A program made the translations under genes and the position numbers. A stretch of DNA of 64,000 bases from Metasolibacillus fluoroglycofenilyticus (GTDB lineage: Bacteria > Bacillota > Bacilli > Bacillales_A > Planococcaceae): assembly GCF_003049645.1 (NCBI RefSeq), contig NZ_PYWK01000002.1, positions 186,001-250,000 of the forward strand. The letters are read 5' to 3'. Under the pieces are notes generated by a model. That model searched no databases, was not told the origin of the DNA, and saw nothing but the letters and a program-made list of their open reading frames with translations. Shown one piece after another: positions 51,794 to 61,584 of the stretch (positions within the stretch are counted from its first letter, which is position 1; every line of letters begins with the position of its first letter).

Positions 51794-53335
51794 TGTAAAG
51801 CCCTCCTGTTCATATGTTTTTCTCGTTAAAGAACATGCAACGGTCAGCGCTTGCTCCCATTCCCAGCTCTCACTATAAAACTGTGGATTAGACGCCCGTA
51901 CAATCGCACTGCGCACAATATCAATTGGAATCTTTCGATCATCCAACACACATGGAATTAAGCGCTCCATAACACCTTTGACAACCTTATCGCTTGGGCG
52001 TGGTCCATAGGCTGCATGTGCAATTGTATAAAAGGATGGTGCACCGTAAAAATGAATCCATTCATTATCCTTTTTACGTGTTTGACGCCAGCTCGCTTTA
52101 GTATGCCAATCTGCCAATTGGTCGAAATATAACTGAATATCGTATTCTCGATAATAAAGCACAGCCAGTCGCCCGGGCGTAGCTGCATCAATTGTTAAAA
52201 TATACACTTTTTCCCCTTTACTTTCCTCTAGCTGGATATTACGTGAAAGCCCTGCAAGCAATGCCCCATATTGCTTCGCTAATTGCGTCTTTAATATATC
52301 CTTATTTTCTACTGCTTCAAATAAATCAAAATCCTTCGTCCAATCAATTTCCTGTTCAAATAAATCATCCGACATAACTGGGATATCTAACTGTGCCGTC
52401 CCCCATACTAAAAACACACGGCCGTCAATCGTTTTCCCCTGTTTTTCAATAAGCCATTTCAGCGCATTATGTGCTTTTTGCGATGCATCATAGCTTATAT
52501 TCGCGGCTTCCAAACTTGAAGTGAACCTTCCACGATATGTAAAGCCCGCTGCATCATTTGCAGAAATTAGCTTCGCTTTATCACCTGAATTACGCAATTT
52601 ATTCGGATGACGTTCAATCCGCGGTATTTGCTCACCTGTTACATAACATAAATCTTTTTCTTTCAGTAGCGTATTATAATAATTAATAAACAATGAGAAA
52701 ATTTCCTGATTGCGCCAAATTGGAATGACAATCTCGCCCGGTATATGCACATTGAAACGAACAAATGCAGCTTCTTGCTCAGAAGCAACCACACTAAAAA
52801 TTTTCGGGCGCTCACTTTGCTCTCCTGTCCATTTTTTCATTAGCAAACCTTGACTATCTGTATGCAAAACTCCTGCCCTTACTAAATCCTCAATAACCGT
52901 TTCTTTTTTAACATAACGATAAATTGCTTCAATATATGGATGGCTATAAGATGAAGTGCACCAGCCCGCAAGCTGCGTAATATATGCATCATAAGCGGCC
53001 GCTTTCTTCTCATCAGCCTCGACAAATTTTTTATAATCTCCCGCCACAAACATTAGCTTGTCATGCAGAAAATGCGGAACATAGTTTTGGCCCGATCTTG
53101 AGCCAGATTCCTCTGTGAAAGGAAGTACCGTGCTTTCTTTATCAAGCACGTAGGCATCATAAAAGTTTCCTTCTAAATCAACTAACACTTCAATATGCGC
53201 CGTTTGTGTCGTGTGTGAAATCGGTAGCAGCATATATTCCGCAGATTGCCCGTTGCGGAAATCCTTTCGCTGTGGCTTCCCAACTTCATCTAAATTCTCA
53301 TCGTATGTCCTATACAAAGCTTGTAAATAACTCAT
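51422..53335 (-). CDS. cas8c: Cas8c (Csd1), large Cascade subunit
   Basis: A 637-residue large subunit for PAM recognition and Cas3 recruitment. N-terminus [17 protein letters not shown]; middle FTYRGRF and [13 protein letters not shown]-terminal helical part contains the Cas11c region. The frame is open to 53440, but ATG 53335 overlaps the cas5 stop as ATGA and follows GGAGGTG within the cas5 end. Confidence 0.94.
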   Translation of the reverse strand: MSYLQALYRTYDENLDEVGKPQRKDFRNGQSAEYMLLPISHTTQTAHIEVLVDLEGNFYDAYVLDKESTVLPFTEESGSRSGQNYVPHFLHDKLMFVAGDYKKFVEADEKKAAAYDAYITQLAGWCTSSYSHPYIEAIYRYVKKETVIEDLVRAGVLHTDSQGLLMKKWTGEQSERPKIFSVVASEQEAAFVRFNVHIPGEIVIPIWRNQEIFSLFINYYNTLLKEKDLCYVTGEQIPRIERHPNKLRNSGDKAKLISANDAAGFTYRGRFTSSLEAANISYDASQKAHNALKWLIEKQGKTIDGRVFLVWGTAQLDIPVMSDDLFEQEIDWTKDFDLFEAVENKDILKTQLAKQYGALLAGLSRNIQLEESKGEKVYILTIDAATPGRLAVLYYREYDIQLYFDQLADWHTKASWRQTRKKDNEWIHFYGAPSFYTIAHAAYGPRPSDKVVKGVMERLIPCVLDDRKIPIDIVRSAIVRASNPQFYSESWEWEQALTVACSLTRKTYEQEGFTVALDTNCKDRDYLFGRMLAVADVLERRALGKEENRATNALRYLSAFQANPLRTWLTIQKNLQPYQMKLRDKANYYTSLIDKIASEIPIEQFNDTALSGRYLLGYYSQRQDLYTKKDKEGEMTE

Positions 53336-54057
53336 TCTTTCACCTCCAATTGCTGTGCCAATAAATCGACTGATTCCACAGATTCGCCTAATTTGAAAGA
53401 TTTCGGCTCCATCGCATGTAATGGGCGAACATATGGACATGCTTCGGGTTTAATAAATTGAATAATCCCCTTTTTCATAATCGGATGCCATAGCCTCGTT
53501 TCCAATTGATTTCTGCCCGTTTCATCTGGATAGTTTAAACCGTGCACCATCAGTCCAAAATGCATCTCGTCAATACCATCATAAAAGCCTTCCTCAGAAT
53601 TAAATTCGCATGGCTCTACATAGCCTTGACATTCCCTCGTACCAAGAAAAATATCTCTACGTCCCCCTGCATTAACACAGCGCTTCGCAATATTATGATG
53701 CTTATGCTCATTAAAATCTTCCTTCAAATCTTGGCGTTGCTCATTAAAAATAAAATGTGCCCTCACTTGGTACTCGACATCCCGCAAATAACTATAGTTA
53801 GCAAGTGTATTACCACCTGATAAGTTAATTGGGCGCACACCTTTTGACTCCATGCGAATCGCCTTCATAACGCGCACCTCATCAATAATCCAAATAATGG
53901 ATGGCTTCCAGTAAATCGACTCTGTTATTCCAACAAGTGCCTGATACGTTGGTATTTGCGTCGTCATTTTTTCGCCACCAAGCTTCATTAACGGGTCTGT
54001 AAATAATGCATAATCACCTCTAACAACATACTCGATTTGATTTCGAACTTTTGTCAT
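53332..54057 (-). CDS. cas5: Cas5c (Csd5), crRNA-processing RAMP
   Basis: A 241-residue Cas5 which in type I-C replaces Cas6 as the pre-crRNA endonuclease and caps the crRNA 5' handle. Recognisable are the N-terminal strand [32 protein letters not shown] helix ([18 protein letters not shown]) and [30 protein letters not shown] precedes the ATG. Confidence 0.93.
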   Translation of the reverse strand: MTKVRNQIEYVVRGDYALFTDPLMKLGGEKMTTQIPTYQALVGITESIYWKPSIIWIIDEVRVMKAIRMESKGVRPINLSGGNTLANYSYLRDVEYQVRAHFIFNEQRQDLKEDFNEHKHHNIAKRCVNAGGRRDIFLGTRECQGYVEPCEFNSEEGFYDGIDEMHFGLMVHGLNYPDETGRNQLETRLWHPIMKKGIIQFIKPEACPYVRPLHAMEPKSFKLGESVESVDLLAQQLEVKE

Positions 54058-54069
54058 TTGCTCACCTCC

Positions 54070-56445
54070 TCAAAGTGTTAATATATTTAAGCCTGCTTCT
54101 CCACTGACTGAAAGACCATATTCTTCATCATAGGCATTTTCCATCGCAAGCCAAATTTTAAATGTACCAAAGTCTACCGGGCGAATAAGCTGTTCCTGTT
54201 GAAGCGCTCTAAACTCATGCGGGAAAACATTGACCGAAAATTGCTGCGCTTTCTTTAAAAATACTTTATAATCAACTGGCTCGTGACTTGCCAACTGAGC
54301 AATTACCTCCTCACCTTCGCCATATGGTACAAGAATAGCTTCTGTATTTGCTTCAATCACTTCAAAATGCTTTGCAGCAGTATCGAAGCTTTGTGATAAA
54401 ACAACGTCTAATTTCCTTAATCGCTTTACATCGTTCGTAAACAATAATTGATGTAAAGTTTTATCTAAATTTCGCACTGGAAAATCTAGCTCTAGTGCAA
54501 GGTTTTCATAATACTGTTTAAAATAAAATTCAATCGCGGGGGAGGATAATAGTTCACCTTCAAATAAATTTCTTTCCTCAATATCCCGCAGTAAATGACT
54601 AGCACAGCGCTGTCCCTTTTCAATGGTCGGAAGCTTCGACAACACTTCCTCCGCATGCTTGAATACATAGACATTACGCTGCTGCACTTCCCCATTGCGA
54701 TTACAGCGACCCGCAGCTTGTGCGATGGAATCTACACCTGCTAATGAACGCATAACACATTCAAAACTTACGTCTACGCCGGCTTCTATTAATTGGGTGC
54801 TCATACAAAGCACTAGCTTCCCTGCCTTTAAGTTCTTAGTCATTTGCTTTAGCTTTTCTTTTCGATGAGCTGGACACATGCCCGTACTCAAATGATAGAC
54901 ATAAGGTAAATCTTTAAATTTCTCATATAAATTTTTTGTTGTTTTTTTATTGTTAGAAATGATTAAAATACTTTTTACGTCCTCTAGCTTCTTTTCGATA
55001 AAGTCGGCAAGCTGTTCGGTATTCCATTCCAAATGCTCATCCATTCGGACAATATTTGTGCGCTTAAAAGCCTTTTCAATCCTAGGCAAATTGTCAATGA
55101 TTTCTTCATTAACCTCGATTCGCTGCTCGACATATTGCAATGCCGGTTGCGTTGCCGTGCACAGTAACACCGTTGATTTTGCGTATTTTGACAAAAAATT
55201 AATCGTTTCATTGAAAAGTGATACGCATTTGACAGGTACCGACTGCACTTCATCAAAAATTAGTACTGCATTCGCCAAATTATGCATCCGCCTTAAATTA
55301 CGACTCTTTCCGCTATAAAAACTGTTTAAGTATTGCACCATCGTTGTAAAAACAATCGGAGAATCCCAATTATCCTTTGCTTGATTAAGCTTACGTTGCA
55401 GCAGCATTTCTTCATATGTTTTTGCAGGACCCACATCGTCTACCACATTGCTATGATGCTCCAATACTTCATCTGTTTTCAGTAGTTCGCGGACAGCCTG
55501 CGCGTTCTGCTCGATAATGGTTGTAAATGGAATAATATAAATAATGCGTTCTTTTCCGTGCTTTATCGCATGTTCTAATGCAAAACGTAAGCTTGCGAGC
55601 GTTTTCCCACCGCCTGTTGGGATAGATAAAGAATAAATGCCAGTAGGTAAATCTGCCTTATTCGCACAATTTTCCGACATTTCTTGACGCAGTTTAGTAA
55701 TTTCATTTGGAATTGCTTCCTCTTGCATCTTTTTTAAGCTACTCTCTAATTCTATTAAATATTGCTTGAACTTTTCTTGAATGGGTTGTTGGGAGGCTAT
55801 CTGACTATTTTCATCAAACTCACGTGAATTCGTTCGGTCCGCGTCAATTAAACTACTATAAATGGTCATCGTTAATAATGGAGAGAATTTATATAAAATT
55901 TGCTGTAACTCATCTTTTTGAAAATGTTTTTGTAGAAAGCTTTGAAACTCTGAAGCAGCCTGCATCACGTATTTATCAAACTGTTCTTCAGGCATAACTT
56001 CATTAAAAAATCGCTCTCTAATTTGAAGCATCGGTATTTTTTCATTATCAGCTCGATTTAAAAAGGGAGAAGAATTGCCTTCACTATCAATAAAATCATG
56101 CAACTGCCCATGATGGGAATAAATAGCATTGGCAACCATTTCAATCATAACAGGCATGAAACGCGGTCCTTTATGGAACTTCTCCATCAACAACCTTCCA
56201 CCAGCAGTTGAATGATTGACACTTCCTCGTCTAGGTGGCTCCTCAGGATTTGCTATCGCATCACGTAAGTATATTTGAAAATCATCGCTATACTTCCCAA
56301 CATCATGTAATAATCCTGCCAAACCAAAAACCTTTGGCATCTGAAATTTCTCACCAATCGCTTCACATATTTGCTGCACTTCACATAAATGGTCCTTTAG
56401 TAATTGCTCCACACCATCTGATTTTCTTACATGTGCAATGTACAT
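54070..56445 (-). CDS. cas3: Cas3 helicase-nuclease
   Basis: 791 residues, the usual I-C length. An N-terminal HD nuclease (HDVGKYSDDF at 47-56) leads to an SF2 helicase with Walker A SIPTGGGKTLASLRF (about 270), the DEVQ box LIFDEVQSVPV and motif VI QAAGRCNRNGE (about 625), followed by the C-terminal domain. It nicks and degrades DNA marked by Cascade. First gene of the cas operon, with GGGAGGT upstream. Confidence 0.96.
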   Translation of the reverse strand: MYIAHVRKSDGVEQLLKDHLCEVQQICEAIGEKFQMPKVFGLAGLLHDVGKYSDDFQIYLRDAIANPEEPPRRGSVNHSTAGGRLLMEKFHKGPRFMPVMIEMVANAIYSHHGQLHDFIDSEGNSSPFLNRADNEKIPMLQIRERFFNEVMPEEQFDKYVMQAASEFQSFLQKHFQKDELQQILYKFSPLLTMTIYSSLIDADRTNSREFDENSQIASQQPIQEKFKQYLIELESSLKKMQEEAIPNEITKLRQEMSENCANKADLPTGIYSLSIPTGGGKTLASLRFALEHAIKHGKERIIYIIPFTTIIEQNAQAVRELLKTDEVLEHHSNVVDDVGPAKTYEEMLLQRKLNQAKDNWDSPIVFTTMVQYLNSFYSGKSRNLRRMHNLANAVLIFDEVQSVPVKCVSLFNETINFLSKYAKSTVLLCTATQPALQYVEQRIEVNEEIIDNLPRIEKAFKRTNIVRMDEHLEWNTEQLADFIEKKLEDVKSILIISNNKKTTKNLYEKFKDLPYVYHLSTGMCPAHRKEKLKQMTKNLKAGKLVLCMSTQLIEAGVDVSFECVMRSLAGVDSIAQAAGRCNRNGEVQQRNVYVFKHAEEVLSKLPTIEKGQRCASHLLRDIEERNLFEGELLSSPAIEFYFKQYYENLALELDFPVRNLDKTLHQLLFTNDVKRLRKLDVVLSQSFDTAAKHFEVIEANTEAILVPYGEGEEVIAQLASHEPVDYKVFLKKAQQFSVNVFPHEFRALQQEQLIRPVDFGTFKIWLAMENAYDEEYGLSVSGEAGLNILTL

Positions 56446-56641
56446 TTACCTACCTCCCTATTAGACTTTAGATTTATTTTAACAGGGTTTTTTTCAAAGT
56501 AAACTATTTTTGGTAAATCCCCCACTATTTTAAATGATTTAATCTAAAATATTTCATAATTTAATTGTTATACTAAATATGTCGTATTTTTTCTAAATGA
56601 ATTGAAAAGTATTTTAGGTTAGTCAAATTATATATGGTTAA

Positions 56642-56680
56642 GTAAAGGGCATCTGAAAACCATTTTTGATGCCCCTTTAC
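56642..56680. terminator. Hairpin upstream of cas3
   Basis: GTAAAGGGCATC pairs with GATGCCCCTTTAC (one bulged base) around a 14-nt loop. It may isolate the cas operon from transcription entering from either side. Confidence 0.6.
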
Positions 56681-56828
56681 GGCGTTATGCGTATTGCTTT
56701 AAACCAACTCTAACTTAGCCTGTAGAAAAATTTTGATGTTAAGTAGCTGTGGGATTTTAAAATTGATTTTGACTCTCATGGATTCACCCCCTGCTGTAAT
56801 ATATGCAATCTCACTTTTTAATTATATT

Positions 56829-56854
56829 GTCGCAACAATGCGTGGATTGAAAAC
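56829..56854 (+). repeat. Possible relic type I-C CRISPR repeat
   Basis: GTCGCAACAATGCGTGGATT followed by GAAAAC. The ends GTCGCA...TGCGTGGATTGAAA match canonical type I-C repeats of other genomes, better than they match the array at 48095, with a shortened loop. A single copy 380 bp upstream of cas3, possibly a remnant of a former array. Confidence 0.35.
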
Positions 56855-56912
56855 TATTTTAGTATAAATGTAATTGTCTAATTCAATTAGCGAATTAGCC
56901 AATTAATGTTAA

Positions 56913-56961
56913 AAAGAGCATCTTAAAAGCAGACAAAACACTGCTTTCAAGACGCTCTTTT
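56913..56961. terminator. Rho-independent terminator
   Basis: AAAGAGCATCTTAAAAGCAG pairs with CTGCTTTCAAGACGCTCTTT around ACAAAACA and is followed by TTC. It lies just downstream of the decayed gene at 56993-57513 (minus strand). Confidence 0.75.
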
Positions 56962-56992
56962 TCTTATGTCGATATTATACTTGCGAGAGGCT

Positions 56993-57513
56993 CAGTCCGA
57001 ATGCGCCCTAACATCCGCCAACATCAGCTCCAACCAGGCTTCCTGATACGATGCCTGTTTACATTGAATGATTTGTCTCACAACAGTTGGAATAATGGTA
57101 ACTTGCTCTAGCTTTGCTAATCGGTCAGCATTAAAAGCATGTAGGTTGCCTGTTGTTCGCTGTGCAAAAATGAGAAGTCTTTCAAATTGATTATTGGGTA
57201 GACTTTTGGTAAGGACATAATAAAATCTCTTAAATAATTTGTAAACTAGGCTTTATAAATTAAAAATGGCTCTGTTTGCATACACTGCTTAGGATGATTC
57301 GGTGCTGTCTCTAGCTTTTACAACGCCTCTAACAATCGCTCAATCTCAATCGTATAGGACTTCTGTTGATAGCGAAAATGCTTTTTTATATTCATCAATC
57401 GTCAGCGCATTCGTCATATATTGTGATGCCAATAAATTATCCTATTTGACAAGTTGTGCCAATTACTGATGGAGCCGCTCATCATAACCAACAAATTGAG
57501 AAATTGAACGCAA
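56993..57513 (-). pseudogene. Decayed gene of unknown family
   Basis: Downstream of the DUF2500 gene an AGGAGGTGG site precedes a TTG at 57513 and a frame reading LRSISQFVGYDERLHQ, then stops; SQYMTNALTIDEYKKAFSLS, stops; and after frame changes NQFERLLIFAQRTTGNLHAF through EAWLELMLADVRAHSD to a stop at about 56993. At least four stops and two frameshifts separate protein-like segments. I do not recognise the parent family. It was probably co-transcribed with the DUF2500 gene. Confidence 0.6.
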
Positions 57514-57533
57514 AAGCTGCTCCACCTCCTATT

Positions 57534-57923
57534 TTATTCCCTACGTTCAAACCCAAGATAACGTGTCCCTTGGAAAGTGAGCTTTCCTAAATCCCCCTCC
57601 GCCAACATGCCGTACTGCGTGCCAGTTAAGGAAAATTCCGTGCGATCACCACTTTCAAATTGAAAGGTCACAAAATACCACGTTGAGGATGTGGTATGTG
57701 TATGATCATTTGTATGATGACGATTTCTCGACACATCTGTTCTTTTCGTCACAACTAAAGCTGGAACCGTAAGCTTTGGGGAATTGTTGTTTGCATTCCA
57801 CTGAGAAACACCTTTCACAGCAGTAAAAATAAACATCCCAATAATGATAATAAAAACGACGAAAATAAATATAGGACCAATTGTAAACATCATATTCCCA
57901 AAAGGATCTTCATCAAAGTACAT
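57534..57923 (-). CDS. DUF2500-family membrane protein
   Basis: A 129-residue protein with one membrane segment (about 14-34) and a C-terminal beta-rich domain (LTVPALVVTKRTDV; WYFVTFQFESGDRTEFSLTG; GDLGKLTFQGTRYLGFER) matching DUF2500, whose role is unknown. A His/Thr-rich loop (RHHTNDHTHTTSS) lies between the strands. Intact, although the gene downstream is decayed. Confidence 0.82.
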   Translation of the reverse strand: MYFDEDPFGNMMFTIGPIFIFVVFIIIIGMFIFTAVKGVSQWNANNNSPKLTVPALVVTKRTDVSRNRHHTNDHTHTTSSTWYFVTFQFESGDRTEFSLTGTQYGMLAEGDLGKLTFQGTRYLGFERRE

Positions 57924-58368
57924 CTATTAAACCTCCTAATGTTTTTTACTATCGTCTACGCTTTAGGCGGAGGTATAGTTTCACTTTATTACTGATTATA
58001 GCAAAATAGCATTCATCGAAAAACTCTCAGAAGCTCTCTTTTGAAAATAATAAAAAGCGCCAAAAATGCCAGTAGCTGCATGACTTTTGGGACGTATCTC
58101 ATCTTTTATTTCGGCAATTGCCAAATTATTTACAAAAAAATCCTCATATTGCTTCGATAATCTCCTTTTTTTCTTGAGAGCACTCGGTTTGACAAGCTCT
58201 ATTTCCTTATCAATTTTTGGGGACTATGCAAAGCAAGTCTAGCTTTTATCATATGTAAAAATCACTCAATTGGAATAATAGTATCTTTAATTATTCACAA
58301 ATGTTATATAATTAATTTATTATGTTGGAATCGATTAGCGAAATTACATACAGCGAAGGGGATTTAAG
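57924..58368. other. Gene-free stretch
   Basis: AT-rich. A degenerate hairpin (GCGCCAAAAATGCC...GACTTTTGGGACG, about 58051-58093) resembles the terminator-like arm of repeat family 1. Nothing else is recognised. Confidence 0.4.
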
Positions 58369-59063
58369 TTGGAAATGTTATTGGTTGGAACTATTCACTT
58401 AGGTTACACAACGGACATCAACACTTTATCTAAAGACGATACAAATAAATATAGCAATATTCATTTTGAATAGTTAGCAACGGATATTGCAAAATTTCAA
58501 GCAGATCAAATTTTTGTAGAATATCCGATTGATTTACAGAAACAATTAAATACAATTTATCACTCAACTGATTGGAATACAGACTTTAAGGAAAATGAAA
58601 TTTATCAAATTGGCTTTCGATTAGCCAAAATGCTTAAGCACAATACCATTTACGCCGTTGATTGGAATGAGCAACCAGACGACTCGATTGATTTAGGACT
58701 TATTGCAAAAGGAAAATCAAAGGAAGCGTATAAAAAATAAGGGACCGTGTCAATTTCATGATTGAACAACTAACTTCCATTATTCAACAAGGTGACATAA
58801 TCAAGCTATACAAATTCATTAACTCACCTGAGTACATAGTAAATGATCATAAAATATATTTAGATTTAATGCAATTAGACGATGAAATTGCCTTTGAATG
58901 GGTATCAAAATATTGGTATTACCGCAACTTACGAATCGCCCATAATATTAAAAAATCACTTAAGCCAGAAACAAAGCGAGCGATTATTTTATATGGCGCT
59001 GGACATAACTATTTGTTAAAGCAACAATTAGAGGATGATTCATCAATTACAGTGATTCAATAT
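58369..59063 (+). pseudogene. DUF5694-like protein, disrupted
   Basis: A TTG start after GAAGGGGA opens EMLLVGTIHLGYTTDINT, with the LxGTxHL motif of DUF5694/TraB-like proteins. A TAG at 58471 interrupts it where Gln (CAG) would fit, and the frame continues DIAKFQADQIFVEYPIDLQK and YAVDWNEQPDDSIDL to a TAA near 58738. A second frame from 58758 carries the rest (FEWVSKYWYYRNLRIAHNI; IILYGAGHNYLLKQQLEDD). The C-terminus is cut by a family 1 repeat at 59064. So the gene has a nonsense change, a frameshift and an insertion. Confidence 0.78.
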
Positions 59064-59260
59064 GGCAGCTGTCCCAAAAGCCGTGCGTAGCCGGCTTTTG
59101 GGACAGCTGTGATTGTGTTTTACAAAATATTTTCCCTTCTAATAAATAAGAAGCCCCCCTTTTTAAAAATGGGGGAAACACTGGCTTTAGCAGTATTACT
59201 CTTTAGTAAAAGAGGAGCGTTTAAAATCTTTATTTCAATGCAGTATCCAATCAAAACTAG
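59064..59260 (+). repeat. Dispersed repeat family 1, inserted at the end of a gene
   Basis: The left hairpin CAGCTGTCCCAAAAGCCG, then TGCGTAGC and CGGCTTTTGGGACAGCTG, is followed by TTTACAAAAT, TTTTTAAAAATGGGGGAAAC, ACTGGCTTTAGCAGT and TTCAGTAAAAG-like blocks in the same order as at 32391. The right end is diverged. Confidence 0.65.
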
Positions 59261-59738
59261 GCGTTAACTAAAACATCATCTATAACCAATATAAGAGAAT
59301 CTTAATATTGAGTTGCAACGGTGATAAACAGCTAAAAAAGCTAAATTGTTGTATATACATACAAAACTCTAGGTAAAGTTAAACTAAAAATCCATTATTC
59401 GGATAAATTTACCGCCATTTTCGGTGGGAGTATCTCGGTAAAGTTATTTTTTCTTCACATTCGAACTGTAAGCGCCAATACCCCCCACCTTCTAATGAAT
59501 AGAGTACACTAAGTTAGTATGTTTTGAAATCTATTGATTCCTATGTATGGAGACGGCAGGTATTCGTTCTATAAAACAGAAAAACCTTATTAAATCAACG
59601 TTTGAAGGGCTTTTTTGAGGGTCAAAAATAGCTCTTACAAAGGAATTAATAAGGTTTTTGAAAAATGCTTACGGAGACTATTACTTTAATATAAAGCTAT
59701 TCATCAGATTGTATAAAAACTACGATCTTTATATTTTT
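59261..59738. other. Gene-free stretch before the Gabija-like pair
   Basis: AT-rich, with no coding frame seen. Two CGGTAAAGTT/GGTAAATTTA-like motifs lie around 59371-59441. At about 59575-59665 an imperfect inverted repeat, AAAAACCTTATTAA near 59579 and TTAATAAGGTTTTT near 59647, could be the terminator for gajB. Confidence 0.4.
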
Positions 59739-61580
59739 TTAATTATATCCTATAAATTTTTCTTCTACTACACTTGATTCTTTTAACATTTGATAAAGTA
59801 TCGAAATATTAGAATTGGTACGATAGCCTCCAAAACGGTTTTCAGAAAATGTGAAAAAAAGGTGTCTTTTCGAACGTGAAAGTCCTACAAAAAAAGTACA
59901 TGTATCTTCACCTGTTTGAGTTGCAAAACTCCAAAAAGAATTATCGTCAAATCCTACAAAAAATACAACTTCAAACTCCAATCCTTTACTTTTATGAATT
60001 GTCATTATCGGAATTGAATCGTGTCCTTCAAATGAATTAATTGCTGCGAACCAATCATTTGTTGACAAATAATATTGATATAAATACTTCGTTAAGTCCC
60101 CACGTAATTTATTGATGTAATGACCTTGTGAATACTGCGGATAATGTTTCTTAATTTTATTTAAATCATAAAAATCCACTATTTCACTTAATAGACTTGT
60201 TAACTCCTGTTGATCACTTATTCGATTTAATTTTGTTTTTGTATCCCTTAACATTATTTTAAGTTGTTTTCTCAATTTATCAATACTATTAGGGTTGTAT
60301 ATGCTTGATTTACCTTCAAAGAAAATCTTTGCATCCCATATGAATATCCATGCATCACTATCTTTAACATTTAAAGCAGCCTTTAATGTATTAATAATTA
60401 GCAAAACTATATCCTCTTTTAACAAATCTTGAAAGTTGACTTCATTTCGAGCCTGAATATTTATATTTTCCAATACTCCAACTATATCATCACAAAATTG
60501 TTGGACATTTTGCTTAACAATAATACAAATATCTCTAGGCGAAATTTTCATTTCATCTATTAATTGTCTTGTTTTTTCAGCAATATGTTCTGCCTCAGTT
60601 ATGGAATCTTTGAAGTACCACATCTCAGCAACACCCTCATCTTCAGACCATTTAGAATTTGCAATAGGAGAAAACGGTTCATCTTGCAGATAATTATTAA
60701 CTATTTTTTGTATTTCTAACAATCTAGGTGCCGATCTATGGTTCATTAAGAGCGTGTATTCCTGTGAATTAAAATCTCTTTTGTACGCATCAAATACATC
60801 TTCTTTAGCACCTGCCCAAATCATTATTCGTTGTCTGTTATCTCCAACGGCAGTAATTGATGTTTCTGAATTATGAAAACAAACTTTAACTAAAGCATAT
60901 TGCACTTTTGTTGTATCTTGAAACTCATCTAAAAACACATGAGAATATGTTTTTCTTAATGATTTAAGAATCAAGGGATTAGTCTCTAAAATATGAATTG
61001 CTAAAACCGATATCATTTGAAAGCTTAAAGTTGATTTAATACCCCCATCGCCTTTAAGTAATTTGTTCCAAACGTCTTTATAAACCCCTGAGATATGCTC
61101 CACCCTTTTGCAAGTTAAATTATCAATATACTGTTTCTTCATCCTCCTACTGGATAAATTTACTCCACATTTTGAAAAGGCTCTCACAATTTCATTATCA
61201 TTTGTAGCTATCTCATAATTTGGATCTGGTCTGAATTCATCGGGTAATGCGTATAAAAATCTATCTAATATGCTTTTAGCAAAAGAATCAAAAGTTTGTG
61301 ATATAAATCTAGATTCACAATTTTTAGATAACCTAAGTTTTATTCTATCCTTTAAATTTATAGCTGCATCTTTTTTAAAACTTATCGCTAAAATTTTATG
61401 GGGATTTACACAACTATTTGTTTCTAATAAAAAACAAGCTTTTTGAGCTAAAAGTTCTGTTTTACCTGCTCCTGGTCCAGCAACTACTAAAGAATTCTTT
61501 AAATCTTTGAGAGCGTTTAAAGCTGCTTGCTCTAATATTAACCCTTCACTTGGTTTCCATTCAATAATTGATTTCACCAT
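59739..61580 (-). CDS. gajB: UvrD/PcrA-like helicase, GajB-like
   Basis: A 613-residue SF1A helicase: Walker A VVAGPGAGKTELLAQKA, motif II VFLDEFQDTTKVQ, motif III region AVGDNRQRIMIWAGA, motif IV region NHRSAPRLLEIQ, motif V TIHKSKGLEFEVVFFVGFDD, motif VI FVGLSRSKRHLFF. The frame opens at TTG 61595, but ATG 61580 follows GAGG at the 3' end of the nuclease gene. Paired with an OLD-family nuclease it forms a Gabija-type anti-phage system. It is longer than the prototype GajB (494). Confidence 0.87.
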   Translation of the reverse strand: MVKSIIEWKPSEGLILEQAALNALKDLKNSLVVAGPGAGKTELLAQKACFLLETNSCVNPHKILAISFKKDAAINLKDRIKLRLSKNCESRFISQTFDSFAKSILDRFLYALPDEFRPDPNYEIATNDNEIVRAFSKCGVNLSSRRMKKQYIDNLTCKRVEHISGVYKDVWNKLLKGDGGIKSTLSFQMISVLAIHILETNPLILKSLRKTYSHVFLDEFQDTTKVQYALVKVCFHNSETSITAVGDNRQRIMIWAGAKEDVFDAYKRDFNSQEYTLLMNHRSAPRLLEIQKIVNNYLQDEPFSPIANSKWSEDEGVAEMWYFKDSITEAEHIAEKTRQLIDEMKISPRDICIIVKQNVQQFCDDIVGVLENINIQARNEVNFQDLLKEDIVLLIINTLKAALNVKDSDAWIFIWDAKIFFEGKSSIYNPNSIDKLRKQLKIMLRDTKTKLNRISDQQELTSLLSEIVDFYDLNKIKKHYPQYSQGHYINKLRGDLTKYLYQYYLSTNDWFAAINSFEGHDSIPIMTIHKSKGLEFEVVFFVGFDDNSFWSFATQTGEDTCTFFVGLSRSKRHLFFTFSENRFGGYRTNSNISILYQMLKESSVVEEKFIGYN

Positions 61581-61584
61581 GTTA

